NCBI GenBank assembly: GCA_009701105.1
Contig: WLKU01000014.1
Coordinates: 1 to 17,625 of the forward strand
DNA: 17,625 nucleotides
Direction: 5' to 3'
Origin: Actinomycetota bacterium
Lineage (GTDB): Bacteria > Actinomycetota > Acidimicrobiia > Acidimicrobiales > Ilumatobacteraceae
The position numbers were made by a program, and so were the translations under genes. This document shows positions 1 through 6,657 of this stretch, in pieces. Positions within the stretch are counted from its first letter, which is position 1; every line of letters starts with the position of its first letter. The notes below the pieces were generated by a model. It was not told where the DNA came from. It saw nothing but the letters and a program-made list of their open reading frames with translations, and did no database searches.

Positions 1-342
1 AAGCGTGACGAGTTGCGCCATCACTGCAAGAGCTTTACCAACAAATATCCCGGCTGGATCAAGACCCGCAACTCGTTGCGCTTCGAGCGCTCCGTCGGCA
101 GTGTCGACCGCAAACGAGCGCTGAATAATGATGATCAACGAAAATAGCGTGGCGAGCCACACCAGACCACCAGCAACTCGTGTCAATACATCATCATTGT
201 CGAGCGCAAACGCAAACATCACCATCACAAGACCAGCGAATGGAAAAACCTGGTTGATGACGACACGACTGCGCAACTCAATGCGCAAATCTTTTGCTGC
301 GACAGCCCGCGCAACGCGACCGAGTGAAAGCTGTGTTCTCAC
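1..342 (-). CDS. ccmB: Heme exporter subunit CcmB, N-terminal part (gene runs off the left edge)
   Basis: Membrane subunit of the CcmABCD complex that works on the heme chaperone CcmE in cytochrome c maturation System I. The visible 114 residues start at a GTG (342-340) whose GTG overlaps the ccmA stop (GTGA). They read as a short cytoplasmic N-terminus with a KDLRIELRSR segment, a hydrophobic helix (about residues 31-46, VFPFAGLVMVMFAFAL), a second helix (about 56-72, GGLVWLATLFSLIIII), then QRSFAVDTADGALEAQRVAGL and the start of a third helix. The order 'R-A-G-L-V-W-hydrophobic helix-Q-R-F-D-G-L-E' matches the N-terminal half of CcmB proteins as I remember them (E. coli: RIAPGIIWVAALLS, then DGSLEQL). 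About half of a usual 220-residue CcmB is present, so the truncation is due to the window edge. The 4-bp overlap with ccmA indicates translational coupling. Confidence 0.85.
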   Translation of the reverse strand, partial: MRTQLSLGRVARAVAAKDLRIELRSRVVINQVFPFAGLVMVMFAFALDNDDVLTRVAGGLVWLATLFSLIIIIQRSFAVDTADGALEAQRVAGLDPAGIFVGKALAVMAQLVTL

Positions 343-977
343 AACACCACCCGACCAGCAATAACCGACACACTTCGTGTTGCAAGCCCACGGGCACGCT
401 CGAGTTCGTGCGATGCAATCAGCACTGTCGCACCAGCAGCGCATGCCTCGCGGATAATGGCATCAATTTCATCGCGTGCAGCTGCATCAAGCCCGGCATG
501 TGGTTCGTCGAGCAGCCACAACTCAGCGCGACGCACGACAAGGCATGCCAATGCGCAACGACGTTTTTGACCCGCCGACAATTGCATCACTTTTTGCTCA
601 GCCAACCGCCCATCGATACCAAAACGCTGCAGTGTTGATGCAACTTCTGCCACTTTTGCGCCAACCATCTGCGCCCAGAACATCACATTTTCGCCAATTG
701 TTAAGTCTGCGAACAAACCGTTGGCGTGTCCGAGCAGACCAACTCGCGAACGCACTGATTGACGATCCACACACAGATCAACCCCCAACACACTTGCTTC
801 GCCGCGCGTGATCGGCAACAAGCCGGCACATGCGCGCAACAGTGTTGTCTTGCCTGCACCGTTTGGTCCCTGCAACAACACAATCTCGCCTCGTTGCACT
901 TCAAGCGTCGCTTCGGCTAGCGCCGGAAATCCGTTGAACACGACTACAGCGTCACGAAAGTTGATAACACTGCTCAT
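339..977 (-). CDS. ccmA: Heme exporter ATP-binding protein CcmA
   Basis: ABC-type ATPase that powers the CcmABCD complex releasing holo-CcmE during System I cytochrome c biogenesis; cytoplasmic face of the membrane. The 212 residues, normal for CcmA (about 200-215), carry Walker A GPNGAGKT (37-44), the signature LSAGQKRR (133-140), typical of CcmA with Q rather than the usual E/GG arrangement, Walker B LWLLDEP (153-159) with catalytic Glu158, and the switch His190 (ASHE). The Q-loop region HANGLFADLTIGENVMFW also fits the family. The start ATG overlaps the stop of the upstream crotonase gene (ATGA), and the stop overlaps the ccmB start, so the three genes are very likely one transcript. Identification as CcmA rather than a generic ABC ATPase rests on the size, signature and the CcmB-like neighbour. 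Confidence 0.88.
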   Translation of the reverse strand: MSSVINFRDAVVVFNGFPALAEATLEVQRGEIVLLQGPNGAGKTTLLRACAGLLPITRGEASVLGVDLCVDRQSVRSRVGLLGHANGLFADLTIGENVMFWAQMVGAKVAEVASTLQRFGIDGRLAEQKVMQLSAGQKRRCALACLVVRRAELWLLDEPHAGLDAAARDEIDAIIREACAAGATVLIASHELERARGLATRSVSVIAGRVVL

Positions 978-1735
978 GAACCAGTAAACCTCGGCTTGCG
1001 CTTTTCGGCAAACGCAGTGCGACCCTCTATTGCATCGCTAGAGAGCATCGCCTTTTCGCGTGCTGCTCGCACCAATTCATCAACTTCCGGCAGTCCTACT
1101 GTCGACTCGAGTGCAATCTTGTGTCCCTCAATCGTCAGCGGTGCAAGTTGAGCAATTTCATCCGCCCACTCAAGAGCATTACTCAATGAGCCAAGGCGAT
1201 GCACTGATCCAAACCCTGCTAATTGTGCGCCCGTATAAGTAGTCGCCGTGAGCAACATTGCGCGAGCAACGGGCCATGACAATTCGTGCACAATGCGCTC
1301 GACAGTCCAATGATTAACAACCAACCCAAGTTTTGCTGCTGGCACACCAATCACACTGGTTGGCGTTGCCACTCGCACATCGCATGACACGAGAAGTTGT
1401 GCGCCCGCGCCAAGCGCTGGGCCGTCGACCGCAGCCATGGTTACAAACGGCAATTGAGTAAACCCGCGCAGTACTACTTGCAATGCCTCATGAAATTCGT
1501 CTTCGTGTACTCCCGCCAAATCGGCTCCAGCACAAAATGCTGGTGCTGCACCAGTCAATACCAACACTCGCGCCGAACCTGCGAGTGCATCCAGTTGAGC
1601 TTGTCGCAATGCGTGCAACGTTGCGACATCGACAGCATTGCGTCTCTCTGGACGATTAATTGTGACAACCGCTACTTGGTCGCGCCATTCGAGCGAAACA
1701 GTGATGTCTTTATTCACTCGTGCGCCCTCTACCAT
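974..1735 (-). CDS. EchA6-like crotonase-fold protein, probably not a hydratase
   Basis: Enoyl-CoA hydratase/isomerase family protein of 253 residues, the normal length. The oxyanion-hole blocks are present: AFCAGADL (67-73) and GPALGAG (105-111). The two glutamates that catalyse hydration in rat crotonase (E144, E164) are not: the aligned positions are Gln113 (GAGAQLLVSCD) and Ala133 (GVPAAKLGL). From memory, M. tuberculosis EchA6 has the same style (GAGLQLAMQCD, FPTSKYGLALDNW), and the NHWTVERIV here parallels its DNWSIRRL. EchA6 is reported to bind acyl-CoA without hydratase activity. The product may therefore be an acyl-CoA binding protein or carry another crotonase chemistry. ATG at 1735 is preferred over the in-frame GTG at 1717 because a TAGCCT hexamer lies 7 nt upstream of the ATG (leaderless pattern). 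The gene overlaps ccmA by 4 bp; no functional link to heme export is obvious. Confidence 0.8.
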   Translation of the reverse strand: MVEGARVNKDITVSLEWRDQVAVVTINRPERRNAVDVATLHALRQAQLDALAGSARVLVLTGAAPAFCAGADLAGVHEDEFHEALQVVLRGFTQLPFVTMAAVDGPALGAGAQLLVSCDVRVATPTSVIGVPAAKLGLVVNHWTVERIVHELSWPVARAMLLTATTYTGAQLAGFGSVHRLGSLSNALEWADEIAQLAPLTIEGHKIALESTVGLPEVDELVRAAREKAMLSSDAIEGRTAFAEKRKPRFTGS

Positions 1736-1742
1736 GGGTTTG

Positions 1743-1748
1743 AGGCTA
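1743..1748 (-). promoter_or_regulatory. Candidate -10 (TAGCCT) for leaderless transcription of the crotonase-ccmAB operon
   Basis: On the minus strand the hexamer TAGCCT is followed by 7 nt and then the ATG at 1735. This fits the TANNNT -10 rule for leaderless genes, where transcription starts at the start codon. No Shine-Dalgarno sequence precedes this ATG and no clear -35 is seen. The hexamer overlaps the first base of the start codon of the divergent gene at 1748. Confidence 0.4.
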
Positions 1749-2017
1749 TGACATCAACACCACAAACTCCTGATCCAGTGCGGCGCCGTCGCAGGCTTAT
1801 TGCCGTATGGACGAAACGAGCCAATCGCTTTGGCTATCTCGCATTTGGCGTGTCAATTGTCGCAGTTGCGGTTGGGCTGATCGATACGTTTACGCCCCTC
1901 ATTGGTCGCCTTGCTACAGCCGGTCTCGTCATCGGTTCCATCCTGCTTGCCCCAGCCATTGTTTTGGGATACGCAATTAAATCTGCCGAAAAAGAAGACA
2001 GGCTGAACGGCGTCTAG
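1748..2017 (+). CDS. Small two-helix integral membrane protein, function unknown
   Basis: I do not recognise a named family. The 89 residues have a Thr/Pro-rich start, a strongly basic patch (RRRRR, about 12-16, and KRANR), then two hydrophobic helices (about 28-46 GYLAFGVSIVAVAVGLI and 55-76 ATAGLVIGSILLAPAIVLGYAI) joined by a short loop (DTFTPLIGR), and a charged tail (KSAEKEDRLNGV). The basic N-terminus and charged C-terminus suggest both ends are cytoplasmic. ATG at 1748 is the only start that fits; upstream in-frame sequence runs antisense to the crotonase gene. There is no convincing ribosome binding site (a GAGG sits only 2 nt from the ATG), and a TACCAT hexamer lies 12 nt upstream. 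It may be co-transcribed with the TetR gene 46 bp downstream. Confidence 0.6.
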   Translation: MTSTPQTPDPVRRRRRLIAVWTKRANRFGYLAFGVSIVAVAVGLIDTFTPLIGRLATAGLVIGSILLAPAIVLGYAIKSAEKEDRLNGV

Positions 2018-2063
2018 CAATTAAATAGGCGCGTGCTGACAACGCGAGTACCGTAGGAGATAC

Positions 2064-2660
2064 ATGTCAACGAGACTCCCCGCCCACGAACGCAAAGACC
2101 AGATTTTAGATGTCGCGTTAAAGGTATTTGCGACCAAAGGTTTTCACGAATCGTCAATGAACGACATAGCCGACATGGCTGGCGTGACGAAGCCCGTTGT
2201 CTATCAACATTTTGAATCGAAGCGCGCTCTGTTTTTGGCGCTGATTGAAGACGCTGGTACTCAAATGATCAACGAAATCACCAAGGCCACTGTGCAGGCC
2301 ACGAGTGGTAGGCAGCAAGCCGAGCAAGGAACAATCGCGTTCTTCCGGTGGGCAGCGCAAGACCAAAATCGTTTCAAGTTTTTGTTCGACAGTGGCACTC
2401 GCAACGATGCAGAGTTTGCAAGTGCTGTACGCCGAGTGGTCGACAACTCGGCAAATGCAATTGCTCCATTGATTGCGATTGACTTGGACGCATCACATTT
2501 GCGCACACTCGCACATGGAGTCATCGGTGCGACAGAGGGTGTTGTGCGTCATTTGCTCGACAACAACATTGCATTCAATCCAGAAGTAATCGGAAAACAA
2601 GTCGCAGATCTCGTGTGGGCAGGCCTACGCGGTGTCGGACGAGACTCATCAGGAGACTAA
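2064..2660 (+). CDS. TetR/AcrR family transcriptional regulator
   Basis: DNA-binding repressor of the TetR family, 198 residues (family norm about 190-220). The N-terminal helix-turn-helix is clear: QILDVALKVFATKGFHESSMNDIADMAGVTKPVVYQHFESKRALFLALI (about 13-61), including the usual YxHFxSKxxLF recognition end. The C-terminal ligand-binding half (about 70-198) is helical and not assignable to a ligand. A good Shine-Dalgarno (AGGAGA, 2056-2061) precedes the ATG. The stop TAA is immediately followed by the GTG start of the DtxR-type regulator, so the two regulators are translationally coupled. Targets are unknown; the divergent crotonase/ccm operon or its own operon are the nearest candidates. 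Confidence 0.88.
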   Translation: MSTRLPAHERKDQILDVALKVFATKGFHESSMNDIADMAGVTKPVVYQHFESKRALFLALIEDAGTQMINEITKATVQATSGRQQAEQGTIAFFRWAAQDQNRFKFLFDSGTRNDAEFASAVRRVVDNSANAIAPLIAIDLDASHLRTLAHGVIGATEGVVRHLLDNNIAFNPEVIGKQVADLVWAGLRGVGRDSSGD

Positions 2661-3323
2661 GTGGCAACCACAGGCGAACACCATCCAGCATTTGAAGAAT
2701 ATTGCGAATGTATTTTTGAGTTGCGCGAAGACCATATCGATGTCATTCAAGCTCGAGTAGCAGATCGTCTTGGCGTCTCTCGCCCATCCGTCTCCGAAAT
2801 GATCAAGCGCATGGAGCTCGAAGGCTTGATCGTTATTCGTGGCGCAAAGATTTCACTCACCTCAGATGGTGATGTTCTCGCCGAACGAGTGGTTCGTCGT
2901 CACCGAATCGCCGAAAGATTCCTTACCGACGTGCTCGGGCTTTCATGGGCAAATGCACACCACGAGGCCGGCAAGTGGGAACACATTATGAACCAAGACG
3001 TAGAAAGTGCAATGAACCGAGTACTGCACAATCCAACAACGTGCCCACACGGCAACCCCATCCCTGGTTCTTCATACCGTCAAGAGCGCCTCTCGCCACT
3101 CAGTGATGTTGTTGAAGGAAAGTTATTCACTGTCAATCGCATTCCCGAAGAACTCGAGTTTGCCCCCGGCGTTCTTGAAATTCTTGAACAAGCCAACCTC
3201 AAGCCTGGCCATAGCGGCACGATCGTCACCTCAAATCAAGATGGTTCGCGAGTCGTGCGTGTCGACAACAATGATGTGGCACTTGACGAATTTACGAGTG
3301 CACGTATTCTTGTACTTGCATAA
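2661..3323 (+). CDS. DtxR/IdeR/MntR family metal-dependent transcriptional regulator
   Basis: Metal-sensing repressor of 220 residues with the three-part DtxR layout: winged helix-turn-helix (about 10-75, ARVADRLGVSRPSVSEMIKRMELEGL), dimerisation and metal-binding helices (about 76-137, RHRIAERFLTDVLGL, HHEAGKWEHIMNQDVE, CPHGNPIPG) and a C-terminal FeoA/SH3-like domain (about 145-220). Against DtxR, ancillary-site residues are kept (H81, E85, H100 for H79, E83, H98) as are E107 and H108 (E105, H106). Met10 is replaced by E13 and Cys102 by G104; E16 sits where MntR has E11. The metal (Fe or Mn) is therefore uncertain. The start is a GTG directly after the TetR stop, served by AGGAGAC inside the tetR end. 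A lipoprotein gene follows 4 nt after the stop. Confidence 0.88.
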   Translation: MATTGEHHPAFEEYCECIFELREDHIDVIQARVADRLGVSRPSVSEMIKRMELEGLIVIRGAKISLTSDGDVLAERVVRRHRIAERFLTDVLGLSWANAHHEAGKWEHIMNQDVESAMNRVLHNPTTCPHGNPIPGSSYRQERLSPLSDVVEGKLFTVNRIPEELEFAPGVLEILEQANLKPGHSGTIVTSNQDGSRVVRVDNNDVALDEFTSARILVLA

Positions 3324-3327
3324 ACAT

Positions 3328-3762
3328 ATGCACGGTGAACGCTTGCATTTGCTACGACAAGTGCGCACATGTGTTTTGATCGGTGCCCTCATTGCTGTTG
3401 CTTCGAGTTGTGCAACGACCATCAACCTTGCAGCACCAACCACTCTCGCTCAGCCAACTGTCACCACATTGCCGACTGGCACCACGATTGAGCTGTACGC
3501 GCAATTGAAATCAACCCTCACAGATCTTTCGCTTGCCATCACCAACGAAGACAGGCCTCGTGCCAAAACCACGCTTGCAACTGTGCTCGATATTTGGGGA
3601 GTACTTAAGCCACAAATAGATGCCGAGGGTGGCGAGACTGCCGATCAAACGGTCGAAGACATGCAGCGCATTGTCGATCTTGCTTCAAGTTCTGTGCAGC
3701 GCACACGTCCTGCAGATGCGGACAAAGCGCTGAGATTTCTTGATTTACTCATTCAGTCGTAG
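3328..3762 (+). CDS. Small lipoprotein, function unknown
   Basis: Not recognised. The 144-residue product has a signal-like N-terminus (basic start, hydrophobic CVLIGALIAVASS) ending in ASSC with Cys28 as the likely lipidated residue. A Thr/Pro-rich linker (about 29-52, APTTLAQPTVTTLPTGTT) follows, then a helical domain (about 53-144, LYAQLKSTLTDLSLAITNEDRPRAKTTLATVLDIWGVLKPQI and so on) with no cysteines. It probably sits on the outer face of the cytoplasmic membrane. ATG at 3328 is 4 nt after the metalloregulator stop and in a different frame; no clear ribosome binding site, so expression is probably by coupling to the upstream gene. The position suggests a metal-related role, but nothing in the protein shows it. 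Confidence 0.65.
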   Translation: MHGERLHLLRQVRTCVLIGALIAVASSCATTINLAAPTTLAQPTVTTLPTGTTIELYAQLKSTLTDLSLAITNEDRPRAKTTLATVLDIWGVLKPQIDAEGGETADQTVEDMQRIVDLASSSVQRTRPADADKALRFLDLLIQS

Positions 3763-3780
3763 CAGTAGTTTGTGAAATAA

Positions 3781-5922
3781 TTAGCTCTGCATTGATGACG
3801 GCAACGGCTCGCTGTGCACAACTGTTAAACGTTGCGTCGAACGAGTAAGTGCAACATACAGTGATCGCAGACCGTGCACCTGGCTTGCCACGATGCGCGC
3901 GGGCTCCACTACGAGCACTCCGTCCAATTCCAGACCTTTCACAACGCTCACCGGCACAACCGTGAGACGCGAGTCGAGTGCGGTGGTGTTTGCTCGCCCG
4001 TGAGCCACGCCAGCAGCGGTGAGCGCGCCATCAACGGCGTCTGTCATTTCGTCTGGACAAACGATTGCAACATTGCCCTCGCCCACATTTGATAACAGGA
4101 TTTTTGCCTGTTCAATCACTACGTCAAGCAAGTCGTTGCTGTTCTTTACTGCGACGATGTCTGGCCCAAAGTCTCCTTCGCGAACCGATTTGGGAGCACG
4201 CAGTGACGGTGCTGCTTCGAGCATCACTTTGTCTGCCAGTGCCATGATCTGAGCAGGGATTCGATAACCAACGGTTAAGCCGATCACTTCTTGCTCGCGC
4301 TTCGTTGGTAAATATTGCAACAAGTCCGACCAGTCATTCGGTGCAAAAGGGCCTGTGGCCTGCGCCAAGTCTCCAACAACTGTCATTGCTCCACTGAGCG
4401 ACCTGCGCGATGCCATGCGCAACTGCATCGGCGTGAGGTCTTGCACTTCGTCGATCACGATGTGTCCAAACACTCGCATCTCATCGGTTTCGTCAATCTT
4501 GCCGTTTTTGCGTGGGCGTGGCCCCAACAACGCAAGTGCTTCATCGAGTAATGCAACATCACTATCGCTCCACAACACTTCGGCGATTGAGTTGCTCCGT
4601 GCGCGCACTAGACATTCGTATTCTTCTGCCGAAAATTCGTCCTTGGCCGCAGACTTCACGAGCGCTGCAGAACCAAACAAGTCATGCAACAATTCGGATG
4701 GCACCAGCATCGGCCAGATGCGTGCCAGGGTTGCACGAAACTCTGGAATGTCTCGCAATGAGTCACGCAATGTATCTACATCGGCGTCTGGGTTGCGGCT
4801 CGACGCAATCATTGCCGAGATCACTTCGGTCTCAACAAAGCGGTGAGCTGCGTTGTGTCGACGAAAACGTCTTCGTGCGTCGCGCACAATGCGCGCAGAC
4901 TCAGTTGCACGCAAGCGCATGTAGCCTGCGCCATACGGAATTTCGACATCGTCACGCACAGGTCGCTGTCGATCTTGAACTGCCTTTGCAATCACCTTCG
5001 CCATGCGAATGTCACCTTTAACGCGCTTTGCCGCATTGGTATCGATCACTCCAATGCGATGACCCGGCACCAAGTCGGCAAGCACCACTTGTTCAACTCC
5101 TGCTTCGCCCAACGAAGGCAACACTTGCTCGATGTAACGCAAGAACACTCGGTTTGGCCCAATGACTAACACGCCCTGATCTTCAAGCGGAAAACGAAAT
5201 GTGTACAACAAGTACGCGGCACGGTGCAGCGCCACAACTGTTTTGCCAGTGCCGGGGCCACCCTGTACAACAAGAACACCGTTGTGACCAGAGCGAATGA
5301 TCTGATCTTGTTCGGCTTGAATTGTTGCAACGATGTCACCAAGCTGTCCGGTGCGTCCGCGCGCAAGCGCTGTCAACAATGTTGAGTACCCGCGCAAGCC
5401 TGTTGCGGTTTGTTCAACACCCGATGCAACTCCTCCGCCAAGACCTTCATCATGACCAACACCCAAGTGTCCTTCGCCAAACAATTCGTCTTCGATGCCC
5501 AACAATTTTTGACCATTGACAGCAAAATGTCGGCGGCGTGCAAGGCCCATCGACTCGCGACCGGTTGCGCGATAAAACGGCTCGGACACTGGGGCGCGCC
5601 AGTCGACGACCACTGGCTCGCGATGCTCGTCGGCCACAGCAAGCCTGCCGATATGAAAACTTTCAATCTCGCCTTCGGATTCGCCGAATCGATCGATGCG
5701 TCCAAACACAAGTGCTGCATCGCCCAGGTCGAGTTGCGTCAGGCGAAGCACCAATTGTTCGTCAAAAGCGTTGCGCTCGTAGCGGGCCTGAAACGTGCCA
5801 CCCGTATCGGCTTCGTTGAGGGTTCTAATGCGCCACGCGTCGGTGCGGCTGCGCTCAAGGCACTCATATGCCCTGTCGATATGGGCCTGTTCGGCCGCGA
5901 GGTCTGGGTGATGTTGGCTCAT
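3781..5922 (-). CDS. helD: HelD/HelR-type RNA polymerase recycling ATPase (UvrD/Rep-like)
   Basis: Superfamily 1 motor ATPase that binds stalled or inactive RNA polymerase and removes it from nucleic acid; actinobacterial members include M. smegmatis HelD and the rifamycin-resistance factor HelR. Counting from ATG 5922 (713 residues): N-terminal helical arm (LAAEQAHIDRAYECLERSR), the conserved VVVDWRAPVSEPFYRA block, a Q-motif-like IQAEQDQIIRS, Walker A GGPGTGKT (221-228), motif II IDEVQD with D491/E492, motif III AMTVVGDLAQAT, TVGYRIP and the C-terminal LYVALTRSTQRL. The arm plus split ATPase order separates it from true UvrD helicases. ATG 5922 was chosen because HelD proteins begin near the arm; an in-frame GTG at 5973 would add 17 unconvincing residues. 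No Shine-Dalgarno is seen at either; a TAGAAT lies 14 nt before 5922. Drug resistance is only possible, not shown. Confidence 0.88.
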   Translation of the reverse strand: MSQHHPDLAAEQAHIDRAYECLERSRTDAWRIRTLNEADTGGTFQARYERNAFDEQLVLRLTQLDLGDAALVFGRIDRFGESEGEIESFHIGRLAVADEHREPVVVDWRAPVSEPFYRATGRESMGLARRRHFAVNGQKLLGIEDELFGEGHLGVGHDEGLGGGVASGVEQTATGLRGYSTLLTALARGRTGQLGDIVATIQAEQDQIIRSGHNGVLVVQGGPGTGKTVVALHRAAYLLYTFRFPLEDQGVLVIGPNRVFLRYIEQVLPSLGEAGVEQVVLADLVPGHRIGVIDTNAAKRVKGDIRMAKVIAKAVQDRQRPVRDDVEIPYGAGYMRLRATESARIVRDARRRFRRHNAAHRFVETEVISAMIASSRNPDADVDTLRDSLRDIPEFRATLARIWPMLVPSELLHDLFGSAALVKSAAKDEFSAEEYECLVRARSNSIAEVLWSDSDVALLDEALALLGPRPRKNGKIDETDEMRVFGHIVIDEVQDLTPMQLRMASRRSLSGAMTVVGDLAQATGPFAPNDWSDLLQYLPTKREQEVIGLTVGYRIPAQIMALADKVMLEAAPSLRAPKSVREGDFGPDIVAVKNSNDLLDVVIEQAKILLSNVGEGNVAIVCPDEMTDAVDGALTAAGVAHGRANTTALDSRLTVVPVSVVKGLELDGVLVVEPARIVASQVHGLRSLYVALTRSTQRLTVVHSEPLPSSMQS

Positions 5923-6024
5923 TTTGAGGTCTGTCAATTCTACCGTCTGTTTTTGTGAGCACGATCTGCCCACCGCACTTTTGGGATGTCAATATCCACA
6001 TTCGGTCACAAACAAAGGACCTCA

Positions 6025-6657
6025 ATGTCACTCAGAAGTCTCAGAATATGTTTATTCATCCCAGTGCTCTTCGGGTTGTGCGCATGCGTCACTCAAGGAG
6101 GTGTCCTCCAACTCGACACCGGCAAGTTGGTGTTGTCGCCAACAGGCGAAATGAGCATGGTGATGGATTCGGTTCCGCTAACAACACATGCTTCAACAGA
6201 CGTGCCTCTTGACATGGTTGAGCAATTGCGCAGAGATTTCACAGCCAACGATTTGTACTACCACAAGTGCATGGTCGCGCCGAAGCGATGCGATGTCACA
6301 CGCATTACTGCACCAAACTCGCCGCAGCGCACAGACCTCATCAAGCGTGTACGAGATTATTCAGTCGCCAATATTCACGCCCGCACAGGTTCGGGCGTTG
6401 CGCTCATACGCATTGATTCGCTCACCATCATTGATACGGGTAATGCGATGGTCAAAACCTGTAGCTATAACTCGATTGTCATGGTCGATGGCGGGCAAAC
6501 CGACAGCCCCGTTGACGACATCATCTTTAACGATGCTGTTGCCTCGTACTTATCGGAGTGGATGCTCACACTAGACAACGGAGTCTGGAAAATATCTTCA
6601 TGGACAACCAGCATGACCAAATTCAATGTTGATCAATGCGGATTTCCAAAGCCATGA
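6025..6657 (+). CDS. Exported lipoprotein, possibly NTF2-like, partner of the next gene
   Basis: A 210-residue lipoprotein: basic/hydrophobic signal SLRSLRICLFIPVLFGLCAC with lipobox LCAC and Cys21 as the lipid site. The mature part has four further cysteines (YHKCMVAPKRCDV, VKTCSYNS, DQCGFP), which could form two disulfides. The pattern of a helix with Y-x-x-C...CD, then a strand-rich part ending 'DNGVWKISSW' resembles NTF2-like exported proteins of actinobacteria, but this is fold-level impression only. ATG 6025 has an AAAGGA ribosome binding site 5 nt upstream (6014-6019) and puts the signal peptide at the very N-terminus, so it is preferred over ATG 5986. The stop overlaps the next start (ATGA), coupling the two exported proteins. 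Confidence 0.65.
   Translation: MSLRSLRICLFIPVLFGLCACVTQGGVLQLDTGKLVLSPTGEMSMVMDSVPLTTHASTDVPLDMVEQLRRDFTANDLYYHKCMVAPKRCDVTRITAPNSPQRTDLIKRVRDYSVANIHARTGSGVALIRIDSLTIIDTGNAMVKTCSYNSIVMVDGGQTDSPVDDIIFNDAVASYLSEWMLTLDNGVWKISSWTTSMTKFNVDQCGFPKP

Noticed and set aside
128..811. Plus-strand open frames across ccmA and ccmB
   Set aside because: They are out-of-frame shadows; the minus strand carries clear Walker and CcmB motifs.
1397..1747. Long upstream extension of the small membrane protein
   Set aside because: It runs antisense through the well-supported crotonase gene and has no protein-like composition.
3763..3780. Intrinsic terminator between the convergent lipoprotein and helD genes
   Set aside because: The 18-bp gap and flanks show no stable stem followed by a T-run.
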